Shown piece after piece: positions 27,217-35,720 of a stretch of DNA of 64,000 nucleotides. The stretch spans positions 1 through 64,000 of the forward strand of contig NZ_JACVVP010000030.1 of the NCBI RefSeq assembly GCF_014534745.1. The letters run 5' to 3'. Both the position numbers and the translations under genes were made by a program. Each line of letters opens with the position of its first letter. Positions within the stretch are counted from its first letter, which is position 1. The DNA comes from Flammeovirga sp. EKP202. GTDB lineage: Bacteria > Bacteroidota > Bacteroidia > Cytophagales > Flammeovirgaceae. Under the pieces are notes generated by a model that was not told the origin of the DNA, did not search any database, and worked only from the letters and a program-made list of their open reading frames with translations.

Positions 27217-28227
27217 ATGAAAACAGATAAACTTTTATTCAAGACAAGAGAACAGGTTTACCACTTTTTCTATGGTTTTATACTATGGTTTCTTGCATTT
27301 TCCCATGCCTTATATCTTAAAGATTATTTCTTTCACGAAATACTTTCATTTTCTCAATTGATAAGAACAGTAGGGGAAGTGTTATCCATATCGTTTGTGA
27401 TTTCTTTTGCTAATCTTACGTTTAGATCCAGCTTAAAGTCGATTTTGAAAGATAAGATTACACCTACTTCGTTAATCGTATTACTTTATATTTTAGAGGT
27501 AGGATTAAGCGTTTTATTGATTATGATCGTCGATTTAATCCAACAAAATGAAGTACAGCCTATACCACTATTTACTTACATCATTCCTTTAAAAATATAT
27601 GAATTGTATCTCTTGGAAGTTGATAATATGATAGGTCCTTTTCATCTCAAAAAGCTTTTTCATGACAAATACCTCAAACCAAAAATGGAGGAAAGAGTAT
27701 TTCTTTTCGCAGATCTGGTTGATTCCACCAAAATAGCGGAACAATTAGGACCGGAAAAATACAGTCAATTTTTAAAAGAGAGCTTTGAAAAGTTTGCCGT
27801 GGTCTACGATTATTTTGGAGATATTTTCCAATATGTAGGTGATGAAGTGGTGATCACTTGGAAAGCAAGTCCAAAGCATAAAAACTGCTACATTAATGGA
27901 GCACTAGCCTGTAGAAATGCATTGGAACAAAGTAAAAATGATTTCTTAAATCAATATGGAATTTCACCCCAGTTTAGGTTCTCTTTGCATAAGGGAAAAG
28001 TAATTTCAACGACCATTGGAAAGTACAAAAAGGAAGTAAGTTTTCATGGTGAAGCAATCAATATCACCTCCAGAATTCAAGAGTTTAATAAAGCATTGGG
28101 AATTGAAATGATTTTTTCAGAAACGGTTTTAGAAAGTATTCAGAATATGGAATATAAAATTGAATTTCTTGGTACAAAGAAGATTAGAGGAATTAAGGAA
28201 AAGTTGGGGCTATATACTATCAATTAA
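27217..28227 (+). CDS. membrane class III adenylate/guanylate cyclase-like protein
   Basis: The 336-residue protein has four membrane helices (about 15-135) and a class III cyclase domain (about 155-336). The two metal-binding aspartates are in FADLVDST and YVGDEVV. The purine-selecting lysine expected before YVGD is glutamine here (FQYVGD), and the later segment reads SFHGEAINITSR. The frame is open from a TTG at 27184, but the ATG here gives a normal N-terminus. It may make a cyclic nucleotide in response to a membrane signal; the altered lysine makes the substrate (ATP or GTP) uncertain. It is monocistronic. Confidence 0.8.
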   Translation: MKTDKLLFKTREQVYHFFYGFILWFLAFSHALYLKDYFFHEILSFSQLIRTVGEVLSISFVISFANLTFRSSLKSILKDKITPTSLIVLLYILEVGLSVLLIMIVDLIQQNEVQPIPLFTYIIPLKIYELYLLEVDNMIGPFHLKKLFHDKYLKPKMEERVFLFADLVDSTKIAEQLGPEKYSQFLKESFEKFAVVYDYFGDIFQYVGDEVVITWKASPKHKNCYINGALACRNALEQSKNDFLNQYGISPQFRFSLHKGKVISTTIGKYKKEVSFHGEAINITSRIQEFNKALGIEMIFSETVLESIQNMEYKIEFLGTKKIRGIKEKLGLYTIN

Positions 28228-28343
28228 TTCAATTGTGTAATATAATTTAGTATTACTCATTTTATCTATTTATTTTCGCACCATCAAAAAAGGGGTAGAA
28301 TGATTTATTTTAACTCTATAGAAAACACCGAAACTGACTAAAA

Positions 28344-28889
28344 ATGACCTTAAACCAACTATTAGTAGAGTTCTACAGAGCAAATGGAATTCCAGATGAT
28401 GGAGGAATTAATGATAAAACATTTGACATTAATATCTTCGGTTTAATTCTGACAATGCCTAATCCTCAATTCAGAAAAGAGGCATTGCATATCCATGACA
28501 TCCAACACCTATTAAATGATTGCGATACATCTTGGGAAGGAGAAGGGTATATATGTGGATGGGAAATCGCAACAGGAATGTGGAAGTATTTTCTATTAGG
28601 TATGCTTAGCCTCTGGGCAATGGGATATGTATTATGGATGCATCCAAAATCGGTATTGGAAGGCTTTAAAAAGGGATTAAACGATAAAGGGGTTATTGAT
28701 TTGAAAATCAGCAAAGAAGATTTTATGAAAATGGAATTTGATGAGCTGAAAAGTTTAATCAAAAAGGATAAAAAAACGACCATGGGGTTGGCTCAATGGG
28801 CTCAATTTATTTTTTGGATATTCGTTAGTGAAGTTGTATTTCTTTTCCCTTTGTTACTGTTAGGTCTTGGTATTTATTTTTTGGTTTGA
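28344..28889 (+). CDS. membrane protein with Coq4-like HDxxH-x11-E motif
   Basis: The 181-residue protein contains HDIQH (51-55) followed by 11 residues and Glu67, exactly the HDxxH-x11-E zinc motif of Coq4, the ubiquinone-biosynthesis scaffold and decarboxylase. The preceding residues (ALHIHDIQHLL) also fit. Unlike most Coq4 proteins it is short and has two membrane helices (about 83-100 and 155-180). The Bacteroidota normally use menaquinone, so a direct ubiquinone role is unlikely. It may be a metal-dependent lipid-processing relative. Overall similarity is unverified. Confidence 0.6.
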   Translation: MTLNQLLVEFYRANGIPDDGGINDKTFDINIFGLILTMPNPQFRKEALHIHDIQHLLNDCDTSWEGEGYICGWEIATGMWKYFLLGMLSLWAMGYVLWMHPKSVLEGFKKGLNDKGVIDLKISKEDFMKMEFDELKSLIKKDKKTTMGLAQWAQFIFWIFVSEVVFLFPLLLLGLGIYFLV

Positions 28890-28936
28890 TATTGGCATTC
28901 GTATCAAGTTTAAAATGATCAATCCCCATTATTTTC

Positions 28937-29533
28937 ATGTTTTCATTCATTATTCTTGGTAAAAACGAACATGCTGCAAGGCTAAAAATTCAGTATGGAG
29001 AAAAGAAACTGTCTTTTAAAGAAGTTTTTAACCTTTGGAAGACAGACCGTTTATTTGTAGACTTTTATTCAGAGGAACTGCTAAAAATAATAGGAAAAGC
29101 CTTCTTCTGGGAGCACCCTCCTTTATTACAAAATAACCTTGATAGGGATTACGAACTCGTAATTCGAAAAACAAGAAGTTACGATAATAAAACCATCAAC
29201 GATTTGGCATTTCAAGAACACTTTAATACTGATGAAAAAGTGGCTGTTTTTTATAATCTAGGTAAAAATGCTAAATTGATAGTTCCCGTCGTCGAGGAAA
29301 GTGATAAGGAGATTTACAAACACATAGGTATTTTTATGGATCAAGGTGATTCATCTCAAATCAGAGCATTGTTTTGTGAGATTGGAAATCAAATGTTTTA
29401 TGAATTGGAAACTGGAAAACAAATTTGGCTAAATACAGCAGGCTTAGGTGTACTTTGGCTTCATATTAGATTAGATACTCGACCTAAATATTATAAGACC
29501 AAACATTATAAAAACCGTCAATTTTTTGATTGA
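28937..29533 (+). CDS. DUF6940-like protein
   Basis: The 198-residue protein has no signal or membrane segment. It carries FFWEHPPLLQNNLDRDYELV (in pieces), VAVFYNLGKNAKLIVP and a conserved C-terminus WLNTAGLGVLWLHIRLDTRPKYYKT (in pieces) that I associate with DUF6940. No function is known to me for that family. It follows the Coq4-motif gene by 47 bases in the same direction and could be co-transcribed with it. The family call is from memory of the C-terminal pattern. Confidence 0.6.
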   Translation: MFSFIILGKNEHAARLKIQYGEKKLSFKEVFNLWKTDRLFVDFYSEELLKIIGKAFFWEHPPLLQNNLDRDYELVIRKTRSYDNKTINDLAFQEHFNTDEKVAVFYNLGKNAKLIVPVVEESDKEIYKHIGIFMDQGDSSQIRALFCEIGNQMFYELETGKQIWLNTAGLGVLWLHIRLDTRPKYYKTKHYKNRQFFD

Positions 29534-29684
29534 TATGTGTACTTATCAATATCAAAACAATCATATTGGTTAGAATAGACAGATCAATTAAATTAACCTT
29601 TTTTCTAAGGTCATTTCTCGTGTAATTCAATCGAAATCCTTTCATTCAGTTTACCTTATTTCTAAATGAAATTGCTTGAGTAAT

Positions 29685-30596
29685 ATGAAACACTTCAAAA
29701 CCATATCAGAATATTATAAATCCATAGGTCTTTCGGAACCTGATCACCCGCATTTTGATATAAAAAGTTTTGAAGAAAATATGGGAAAGGTGAAAACAAA
29801 AATGCTCCCTTTCAGACATGAATTTTATTTTATAGGATTGAGAATAGAAGGGAAAGGGCAAACTCATTTAGGGCATAGTACAGAACTGCCTGAAGGTATT
29901 TCTATTTTTTTTAATTCACCTTTTCAAATCATTTCTTGGGATCATTCACCTGATTGGGAAGGATACTATGTCCTATTCTCACAAGACTTTTTGGCTTCTT
30001 CTTACCGCTTTGAGAAGTTGCTGGATGATTACCCTTTCTTAAAAATAGATCAGGCAGTTCCTTTTGAAATAGATAAAGATGAACTACCTGATATTTTAAA
30101 TATTTACGAGAAAATAAAAGAGGAGTATACAAATGAAAGGGAAGATAAAATCAGTTTTATTGAAATATATGTGTTGCTTCTTTTAAATCAGGTCAAGAGA
30201 GTTTTCAACAAGAGCAAAGACAAAGACAAAATCAATAACAGTATACAAAAAGCAGATTTAGCCCATTTATCGCGATTTGAAACTTTGGTTGAAAGTAGTT
30301 TTTATCCTGATGCTGAAGTGGACGAAAAGGCTAACTTACATTCTCCTGCCTACTATGCAGAAATCTTAAATATCCATCCCAATCACCTGAATGCAGTAGT
30401 AAAATCTATTACTGGTCAAACTGCTTTAAATTATATCCACAATCATATCTTGAAGTTAGCCAAGGCCGCATTATCTCAAACCAGTAGCAGTGCAAAAGAA
30501 ATTGCCTACAGTCTTTACTTCGATTCCCCAAGTCATTTCGGAGCATTTTTTAAGAAAAATACAGGCTTGACACCAATAGCTTACCGGAAAAAATAA
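29685..30596 (+). CDS. AraC-family transcriptional regulator
   Basis: The 303-residue protein has an N-terminal cupin-like region (about 20-170) and a C-terminal AraC helix-turn-helix pair (about 205-303; AEILNIHPNHLNAVVKSITG, ending DSPSHFGAFFKKNTGLTPIAYRKK in pieces). The frame also allows a TTG at 29676; I chose the ATG at 29685. Two direct repeats (30602-30632) sit just after its stop, in front of the SDR promoter, and are its likely operator. It should activate the SDR and possibly the ene-reductase genes in response to an electrophile or other small compound. Confidence 0.88.
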   Translation: MKHFKTISEYYKSIGLSEPDHPHFDIKSFEENMGKVKTKMLPFRHEFYFIGLRIEGKGQTHLGHSTELPEGISIFFNSPFQIISWDHSPDWEGYYVLFSQDFLASSYRFEKLLDDYPFLKIDQAVPFEIDKDELPDILNIYEKIKEEYTNEREDKISFIEIYVLLLLNQVKRVFNKSKDKDKINNSIQKADLAHLSRFETLVESSFYPDAEVDEKANLHSPAYYAEILNIHPNHLNAVVKSITGQTALNYIHNHILKLAKAALSQTSSSAKEIAYSLYFDSPSHFGAFFKKNTGLTPIAYRKK

Positions 30597-30601
30597 CGAT
30601 A

Positions 30602-30632
30602 CTTTGAAATCTGACATTCCTGCTTTGAAATC
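30602..30632 (+). promoter_or_regulatory. AraC-type operator: two direct repeats 21 bp apart
   Basis: CTTTGAAATC occurs at 30602-30611 and again at 30623-30632, a 21-base step that equals two helical turns and is the usual layout for AraC-family binding. The second copy ends 6 bases before the likely -33 TTG (30639-30641), which fits activation at the promoter. The -7 element TACCTTTG is at 30659-30666. Confidence 0.6.
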
Positions 30633-30658
30633 AAAGATTTGAACTATTTTCATCAAAC

Positions 30659-30666
30659 TACCTTTG
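30659..30666 (+). promoter_or_regulatory. -7 promoter element of the SDR gene (TACCTTTG)
   Basis: An exact TAnnTTTG match with a TTG at 30639-30641 (17-base gap), 92 bases before the SDR ATG. Confidence 0.55.
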
Positions 30667-30758
30667 TAACATAGAAACACAAATTAAATCGATAGTAAAT
30701 AATCATTGATACTTTCTGATCATCTGTGTTTTATGTTGCAAAATAAAATTATCCAAAG

Positions 30759-31502
30759 ATGAAAGAGTTCGAAAATAAAGTAATCGTATTGAGTGGTTCA
30801 GCATCAGGTATTGGAGCCTCGACAGTAAAGCTATTTATAAGTGAAGGAGCAAAAGTTATTGGCGTTGATTTGGCAAGTTCTGAAAAGACAGCAGAGGAGG
30901 TGAAGCATGAATTAGGCAGTTTTGATTATATAGAAGGAGATGTTAGTAAAGAGGCTACTTGGGAGAGTGTTGCCAAATTAGCAGAGGAAAAAGGAGGGGC
31001 TGATGTACTGATCAATATTGCTGGATATAGTATGTTGGAGGATAATGCAGAAACACTAAGCGTAGAACTTTGGGATAAACTGATGGATGTCAACCTAAAA
31101 GGAAGTTGGTTGTCGGCGAAACATTTACTCCCTCAATTAAAACAAAAAGAACGTGCGGCGATTGTAAATACTTCATCTGCAACGGGCATCATTGGCGTTC
31201 CGAATCATGCGGCCTATAGTATGTCAAAAGGAGGACTAAATGCTTTGACTCGTCAGTTAGCAGTAGATTATGCAAAGTATAATGTGAGAGTAAATGCAAT
31301 TGCTCCAGGGCCAGTTAGAACACCCATGATGAGTACAAATACAAAAGAAGCAATGGCTGAAATCGTAAATGCTGTTCCATTGAAAAGAATAGCAGAACCA
31401 GAAGAAATTGCAGCAATATTACGATTCCTTGCTTCAAAAGCGGCAAGTTCAATTACAGGTGTGATTCTTCCTGTAGAAGGAGGGATGAGTATTGCCATGT
31501 AG
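30759..31502 (+). CDS. short-chain dehydrogenase/reductase (SDR)
   Basis: The 247-residue enzyme has the NAD(P) motif GSASGIGAS (a TGxxxGxG variant with Ser first), the structural NIAG motif, the catalytic Ser in NTSSATG and Tyr-Lys in YSMSK. It ends with SSITGVILPVEGGMS, typical of the classical FabG-like group. It probably oxidises or reduces an alcohol or ketone. It lies between an AraC gene and an ene-reductase gene, an arrangement seen in detoxification of reactive carbonyl compounds. The Asp in GVDLAS after strand 2 suggests preference for NAD over NADP. Confidence 0.87.
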   Translation: MKEFENKVIVLSGSASGIGASTVKLFISEGAKVIGVDLASSEKTAEEVKHELGSFDYIEGDVSKEATWESVAKLAEEKGGADVLINIAGYSMLEDNAETLSVELWDKLMDVNLKGSWLSAKHLLPQLKQKERAAIVNTSSATGIIGVPNHAAYSMSKGGLNALTRQLAVDYAKYNVRVNAIAPGPVRTPMMSTNTKEAMAEIVNAVPLKRIAEPEEIAAILRFLASKAASSITGVILPVEGGMSIAM

Positions 31503-31669
31503 TGCTGGAGTCAGCCAACATAAAACATCAATCTGATATTTTAGTTACACATGAATGACTTCTTTTTAGAGCAGGTATGAAATATATTTTTTTACTAAAT
31601 GAGATGTTTCAATTGTGCTCTTAATCTAACAAATCAATTATTCAACTAAACATCAACTCAGAAAAAATA

Positions 31670-32770
31670 ATGAAAACAGATATGATATTCTCACCGTTTG
31701 AATACAACGGTTTTAAGACCACAAACAGAATTGCAATGGCTCCAATGACAAGAGCTAGATCAAAAGAAGGTGAAGTGGTTACTGATTTAGCACCTTTATA
31801 TTATTCACAAAGAGCAAGCGCTGGATTGATAATTACTGAAGGTGTGCCCGTTTCAGAAGAAGCAAGAGGCTATGCAATGACCCCGGGTATTTATACACAA
31901 GCACAAATAGAAGCTTGGAAAAAAGTAACTGCAGCGGTTCATGAAAAAGGAGGTAAGATCTTCATTCAGTTATGGCATGTAGGTCGAAGAGCAACAAAAA
32001 GCACCACAAACGGAGTGACGCCTTTAGCTCCTTCAGCTACAAAGATTCCAGATAAAGTTTACGCCTCATTAGGAGATGGTACTTTTGGTATGGTGGAAAC
32101 GGATATGCCTAAAGCAATGACTTTGGAAGATATCGAACGAACCAAAAATGATTTTCTCATCGCCTCTCAAAATGCCATAGAAGCTGGTTTTGATGGAGTA
32201 GAAATACATGGTGCACATGGATACCTTTTTGATCAATTTTTAAGAAAAGACACCAACCATAGAAATGACAATTATGGCGGAAGCGTTGAAAATAGAATCC
32301 GTTTTACTATGGAAACAGTAGAACTTCTAGTCAATGCAATAGGTGCAGATAAAGTGGGGCTTAGAATATCACCATTCTTAGGTGAGGGAGACAGTTACGA
32401 TGTAGATATGCCCGAAACGGCACTGTTACTTATGGATAAATTACAACCATTGGATCTTGCTTACTTACACTTTTCTGAAAATGTGGCAAACTTTGTAAAA
32501 GTACCGGATTCCTACAGAGACAAAATTCGAGAGATTTATTCTAACCCTATCATTCTTTGTGGTAATTACAACAAAGAAGATGCTAACCAAATGATCGAAA
32601 AAGGTTGGGCGGATATGGTCGCTTTTGGAAGACCTTATATTGTTAATCCTGACCTAGTAGAGCGCTTTAAAAATAACTATCCTCTAACAGAAGTTTCGGC
32701 TGAAAACTCTAGTTCATTTTATGGTGGAGGAGCTGAAGGTTACACGGATTATCCTGTGTATCAGAAGTAA
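31670..32770 (+). CDS. Old Yellow Enzyme family alkene reductase (FMN)
   Basis: The 366-residue flavoenzyme matches the NemA/OYE family: NRIAMAPMTRARS near the start, FIQLWHVGRRA, GFDGVEIHGAHGYLFDQFL (in pieces), DTNHRNDNYGGSVENR (in pieces) and AFGRPYIVNPDLV for the phosphate-binding end. Such enzymes reduce activated C=C bonds and nitro compounds with NAD(P)H. A strong terminator lies 21 bases after the stop. With the AraC and SDR genes it likely handles electrophilic stress. Length is typical. Confidence 0.92.
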   Translation: MKTDMIFSPFEYNGFKTTNRIAMAPMTRARSKEGEVVTDLAPLYYSQRASAGLIITEGVPVSEEARGYAMTPGIYTQAQIEAWKKVTAAVHEKGGKIFIQLWHVGRRATKSTTNGVTPLAPSATKIPDKVYASLGDGTFGMVETDMPKAMTLEDIERTKNDFLIASQNAIEAGFDGVEIHGAHGYLFDQFLRKDTNHRNDNYGGSVENRIRFTMETVELLVNAIGADKVGLRISPFLGEGDSYDVDMPETALLLMDKLQPLDLAYLHFSENVANFVKVPDSYRDKIREIYSNPIILCGNYNKEDANQMIEKGWADMVAFGRPYIVNPDLVERFKNNYPLTEVSAENSSSFYGGGAEGYTDYPVYQK

Positions 32771-32791
32771 TCAATAAATTACATATTGTAT

Positions 32792-32830
32792 AATAGACCT
32801 CTTTTAATATCCTCTTAAAAGAGGTCTATT
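32792..32830. terminator. strong terminator after the alkene reductase
   Basis: A perfect 16-bp stem (32792-32807 with 32815-32830) with a 7-base loop, ending in a run of T to 32836. Confidence 0.9.
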
Positions 32831-32940
32831 TTTTTTATCTGAATAAATATCCAGTTGCTATTTTTCTACTACTTTGAAAGAACCTTTGTGAAAAGATTGA
32901 TAATCTGTAATTTCATTGGCGTTCAATTGAAAATGATAAT

Positions 32941-33987
32941 ATGAAGTTAACCAAGTCACAAGCCTTAGCCATTGAAAACGTTTTAGAATATATCCATACT
33001 GCAAAGGGTAAATCCATGGATACAATCGAGATGATTTTATATCAATCCAACATCAATAAAACGGTATCAGATCTGTATTTTAAGAATGTAAAGGAAACTT
33101 CTCAAATCGCAATGCATTTTCACCCTGACCGTATTTATTCAGAAGGAATAACTGTAATTGAGGGATTGATACAATCCGGTAGATACAAGAATCAATATGA
33201 AACCAATATCTCGGCAGGGAGTGTTTCTGCATTTACAGGTGGAGGCCGTGATACTTGGGAAAGTAAGGTTTTTAAAAAGGCATATCGCTCTACAGCTCCA
33301 AAAGAACGCCCCAAATACGGTGCATTAAACTTAACGATGACAAGTGATGGACCAGCTCCTAGATTTGGTTCTTGTTATTTTTTATTGAAACCTGAAGTAA
33401 GCCAAAGAGCAACTTTCACTTATGGAGATACTTATGATTTTCCTAAGGAGATAGGTACAATTGATTATTTTGAATTAATACATGAGGGAGTTTTTAAGGA
33501 TTTATTCACAAGAGAAATGGCCTTGGGAGCAACGAAGTTAACAGTTGAAGATTTTATGGTTCTGATCAATACGTCTCTTTCTCAATTTCAAAAAAACTCA
33601 GCTTTCATACCTGCTTCAAAAAACCTTGATTTTTATATAGAAACACAGATTCATGGAGATGTTTTGTTGGAAAGGGATGTCGATAAATTAGTAGCAGATC
33701 GTTCTTATCTAAATACTGAATTCGAGAGCCTTTTTAAGGCACTATGTGAGAAATATAATATAGCATTGGTTTGGAATGCAGGACTAGAATTAGATGTTAG
33801 CGACTTTCCTTCAAACTTTAGAGGACCGGAGGTACCCGAGTATGCTAAGAAGTTTGGAAAGGACAGAAAGTTAAATGCTTATTTACTAGGTAAAGCTGCT
33901 AAAGATATCGGTAGGGACCGTGAAAGTTTGCAGATGTTGAAGTATTTGTGGCATTGTATTGTGAGGTTTGGAAACATCATAAAATGA
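32941..33987 (+). CDS. DUF3626 family protein
   Basis: The 348-residue protein matches my recall of DUF3626: IAMHFHPDRIYSEG, then GRYKNQYETNISAGSVSAFTGGGRDTWE (in pieces) and PKYGALNLTMTSDGPAPRFGSCYFLL (in pieces). The conserved His/Asp/Arg content suggests a metal-binding or ADP-ribosyl-related enzyme, but no function is established. There is no export signal. It is probably monocistronic. Confidence 0.8.
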   Translation: MKLTKSQALAIENVLEYIHTAKGKSMDTIEMILYQSNINKTVSDLYFKNVKETSQIAMHFHPDRIYSEGITVIEGLIQSGRYKNQYETNISAGSVSAFTGGGRDTWESKVFKKAYRSTAPKERPKYGALNLTMTSDGPAPRFGSCYFLLKPEVSQRATFTYGDTYDFPKEIGTIDYFELIHEGVFKDLFTREMALGATKLTVEDFMVLINTSLSQFQKNSAFIPASKNLDFYIETQIHGDVLLERDVDKLVADRSYLNTEFESLFKALCEKYNIALVWNAGLELDVSDFPSNFRGPEVPEYAKKFGKDRKLNAYLLGKAAKDIGRDRESLQMLKYLWHCIVRFGNIIK

Positions 33988-34106
33988 TACTCCTTCAAAT
34001 GATTTATTGTAGCCCATCGAAGAATTCTTTAAATTGATGATAGTGAAAAGTAACTATAAAGTGCTAAGAACTTATATTTTTAAACTCAAAGACAAATAGA
34101 TAAAAT

Positions 34107-34646
34107 ATGCTAAACGTTGAATATACGGGTTTAATCTTGGTAGATGTACAAGGTAACCTGGCAAGAAAAGTACATGAAAGCGAAGCCACAATTAAGAATA
34201 TAAAAAATCTTTTGAAGGGGTGTCAGATCTTGGATATACCAGTGGTATGGTTGGAACAAAACCCTGATGGATTAGGAAGTACAATTGAAGAAATAGCAGA
34301 ACATATTATTGACAATGCCCCTATTGGAAAGTTTTGCTTTAATGCTATGGCTGAAAAAGAAGTGGAGAATAAGATTAAAGCACTCAATAAGCAAAACTGG
34401 ATTATTTGTGGCATTGAAGCTCACATTTGTGTGTATCAAACAGTGATGGGACTGATTGGAAAAAACTATACCGTAGAGGTGGTTGCAGATGCAATTTCAT
34501 CTAGAAAAGAGGAAAATATAGATGTCGCTTTACGTAAATTTGAAAGAGCAGGAGTAGGCATCACTAATGTTGAAATGTGTCTTTATGAATTAATGAGAAC
34601 TTCAAAGAGAAAAGAATTTAAGGAGATCTTGTCTTTAATAAAATAA
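34107..34646 (+). CDS. isochorismatase-family cysteine hydrolase
   Basis: The 179-residue protein has the family's catalytic triad: Asp13 in LVDVQGNL, Lys75 in IGKFCFN and Cys108 in GIEAHICVYQT, with the cis-peptide before it. Members hydrolyse amides or vinyl ethers such as nicotinamide or isochorismate. No siderophore or NAD genes lie nearby, so the substrate is unknown; this fits the YcaC-like group. Length is normal and there is no export signal. Confidence 0.85.
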   Translation: MLNVEYTGLILVDVQGNLARKVHESEATIKNIKNLLKGCQILDIPVVWLEQNPDGLGSTIEEIAEHIIDNAPIGKFCFNAMAEKEVENKIKALNKQNWIICGIEAHICVYQTVMGLIGKNYTVEVVADAISSRKEENIDVALRKFERAGVGITNVEMCLYELMRTSKRKEFKEILSLIK

Positions 34647-34742
34647 ATATTTTGTAAGTCAAATTTTGAAGATGTATACGTAACCTAATGAGTCCATTAA
34701 ACGTAGTTTAAGCATTAGTTAAAGCAATACAAAATAAATAAC

Positions 34743-35210
34743 ATGATGAGTCCTGAAGTACCAATTATTATTCTAATCCTTTCCATACCAGTCTATTTTG
34801 TTTGTCTATGGAGCATGAAAAAGCTGAATATAGGCACAATCAAAAACAGAAAGAAATTGGCTTTGATTCCTACAGTGATCGTCAGTCCAATCGTTTATGT
34901 TGGACTAATTTTGACTTGGATAGCTTCTGTTAGCTACTACCCATCAAGAGATTTTACACAAAGCCAATGGAATGCTAATGTAGAGCAACGTTATGAGTTG
35001 TCAGAAGATATTATCCAAAGTAAAATGTTGATAGGTAAATCTCTGGATGAGGTCATCACTGTTTTGGGGACAGGCTATTTATCCAAACAAGAAGACAAAA
35101 TTATTTATGAATTGGGTTTTGTACCTGCGCTCTTTGGAATAGATCCTGACTTCTTGGAAATCAAATTAAATAATGGAATTGTAGTAAGTGTAAGGCAGTA
35201 CCAAGGTTAA
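34743..35210 (+). CDS. hypothetical membrane protein with BamE/SmpA-like C-terminus
   Basis: The 155-residue protein has two membrane helices (about 5-24 and 36-60) and a soluble tail. The tail's SKMLIGKSLDEVITVLGTG, then KIIYELGF and LEIKLNNGIVVSVR resemble the small BamE/SmpA fold (helix, then a strand pair). I cannot name a function. Its 3' side is the repeat-bearing region at 35211-35720. The ATG at 34743 is followed by a second ATG in frame. Confidence 0.6.
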   Translation: MMSPEVPIIILILSIPVYFVCLWSMKKLNIGTIKNRKKLALIPTVIVSPIVYVGLILTWIASVSYYPSRDFTQSQWNANVEQRYELSEDIIQSKMLIGKSLDEVITVLGTGYLSKQEDKIIYELGFVPALFGIDPDFLEIKLNNGIVVSVRQYQG

Positions 35211-35265
35211 AATAAAGTGTCATTGATTTTTTGACTTATTACACTGTAGACTAAATTATCGTGTT

Positions 35266-35385
35266 CAGAAATCAGGAGATTCCTGATGATATGAAGGACA
35301 CGAATGACGCTTACGCTTAACATTCGCGCTATTGAGCTTTCTACCATTTTAGTTTGGTAGTATTCCCCTGGCATTGAAGGGAAAA
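35266..35385 (+). repeat. dispersed repeat, copy A
   Basis: This 120-base segment aligns with 63880-64000. Shared blocks are AGAAATCAGGAGATT at the start, CTTAACA in the middle, TTTTAGTTTGG and TTGAAGGGAAAA at the end. Both copies lie in the same strand sense, within 50-60 bases after a plus-strand stop codon. The end region can fold as CCCT/AGGG here. A short minus-strand frame across it (35207-35401) has no protein-like features. Confidence 0.7.
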
Positions 35386-35720
35386 GCGTAAAGAATTCCA
35401 TGTATTGAGCCGTTAAAAATGATTTTGCTGTTTGAGCATCTCAAAACGATGAAGTTTTGATCGAGTTATCTTTTTAATGGGCGAGAGAAATGGAATTTAG
35501 CTTTTGACTTCTAAGCCTAGATTTTTTGCTTCGTTTTTCATCAATGGAAAAATGAAGAAGAAGGAAGTTTGAAAGTTGACCCTATAAATGCTTGTAAAAA
35601 GGCCGATATAAAGATGAAGATAATTTAGTTTAAAATGTACTTTCCTTAACAAAAACATTGTCAAACTTCTTTTTCAACTGTCTTATTTGTAAGTGTTTAA
35701 TACTTATTTAAAATAATAAA
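35386..35720 (+). ncRNA. structured non-coding region after repeat copy A
   Basis: The 335 bases have no convincing reading frame but several hairpins. TTTGAG-CAT-CTCAAA (35431-35445) and TCAAAAC-GATGAA-GTTTTGA (35441-35460) share bases and exclude each other. CTTCGTTTTTC with GAAAAATGAAG (35529-35557) forms an 11-bp stem with one G-U pair. The region may be part of the repeat element, an RNA with switching structure, or the leader of the lipoprotein gene. None of these is proven. Confidence 0.35.

Noticed and set aside
27184-28227. Upstream TTG start of the cyclase gene
   Set aside because: The extra 11 residues add nothing to the fold; the ATG at 27217 is the natural start.
35207-35401. 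64-codon minus-strand frame
   Set aside because: It lies across the dispersed repeat and has no protein-like features; the repeat explains the sequence.
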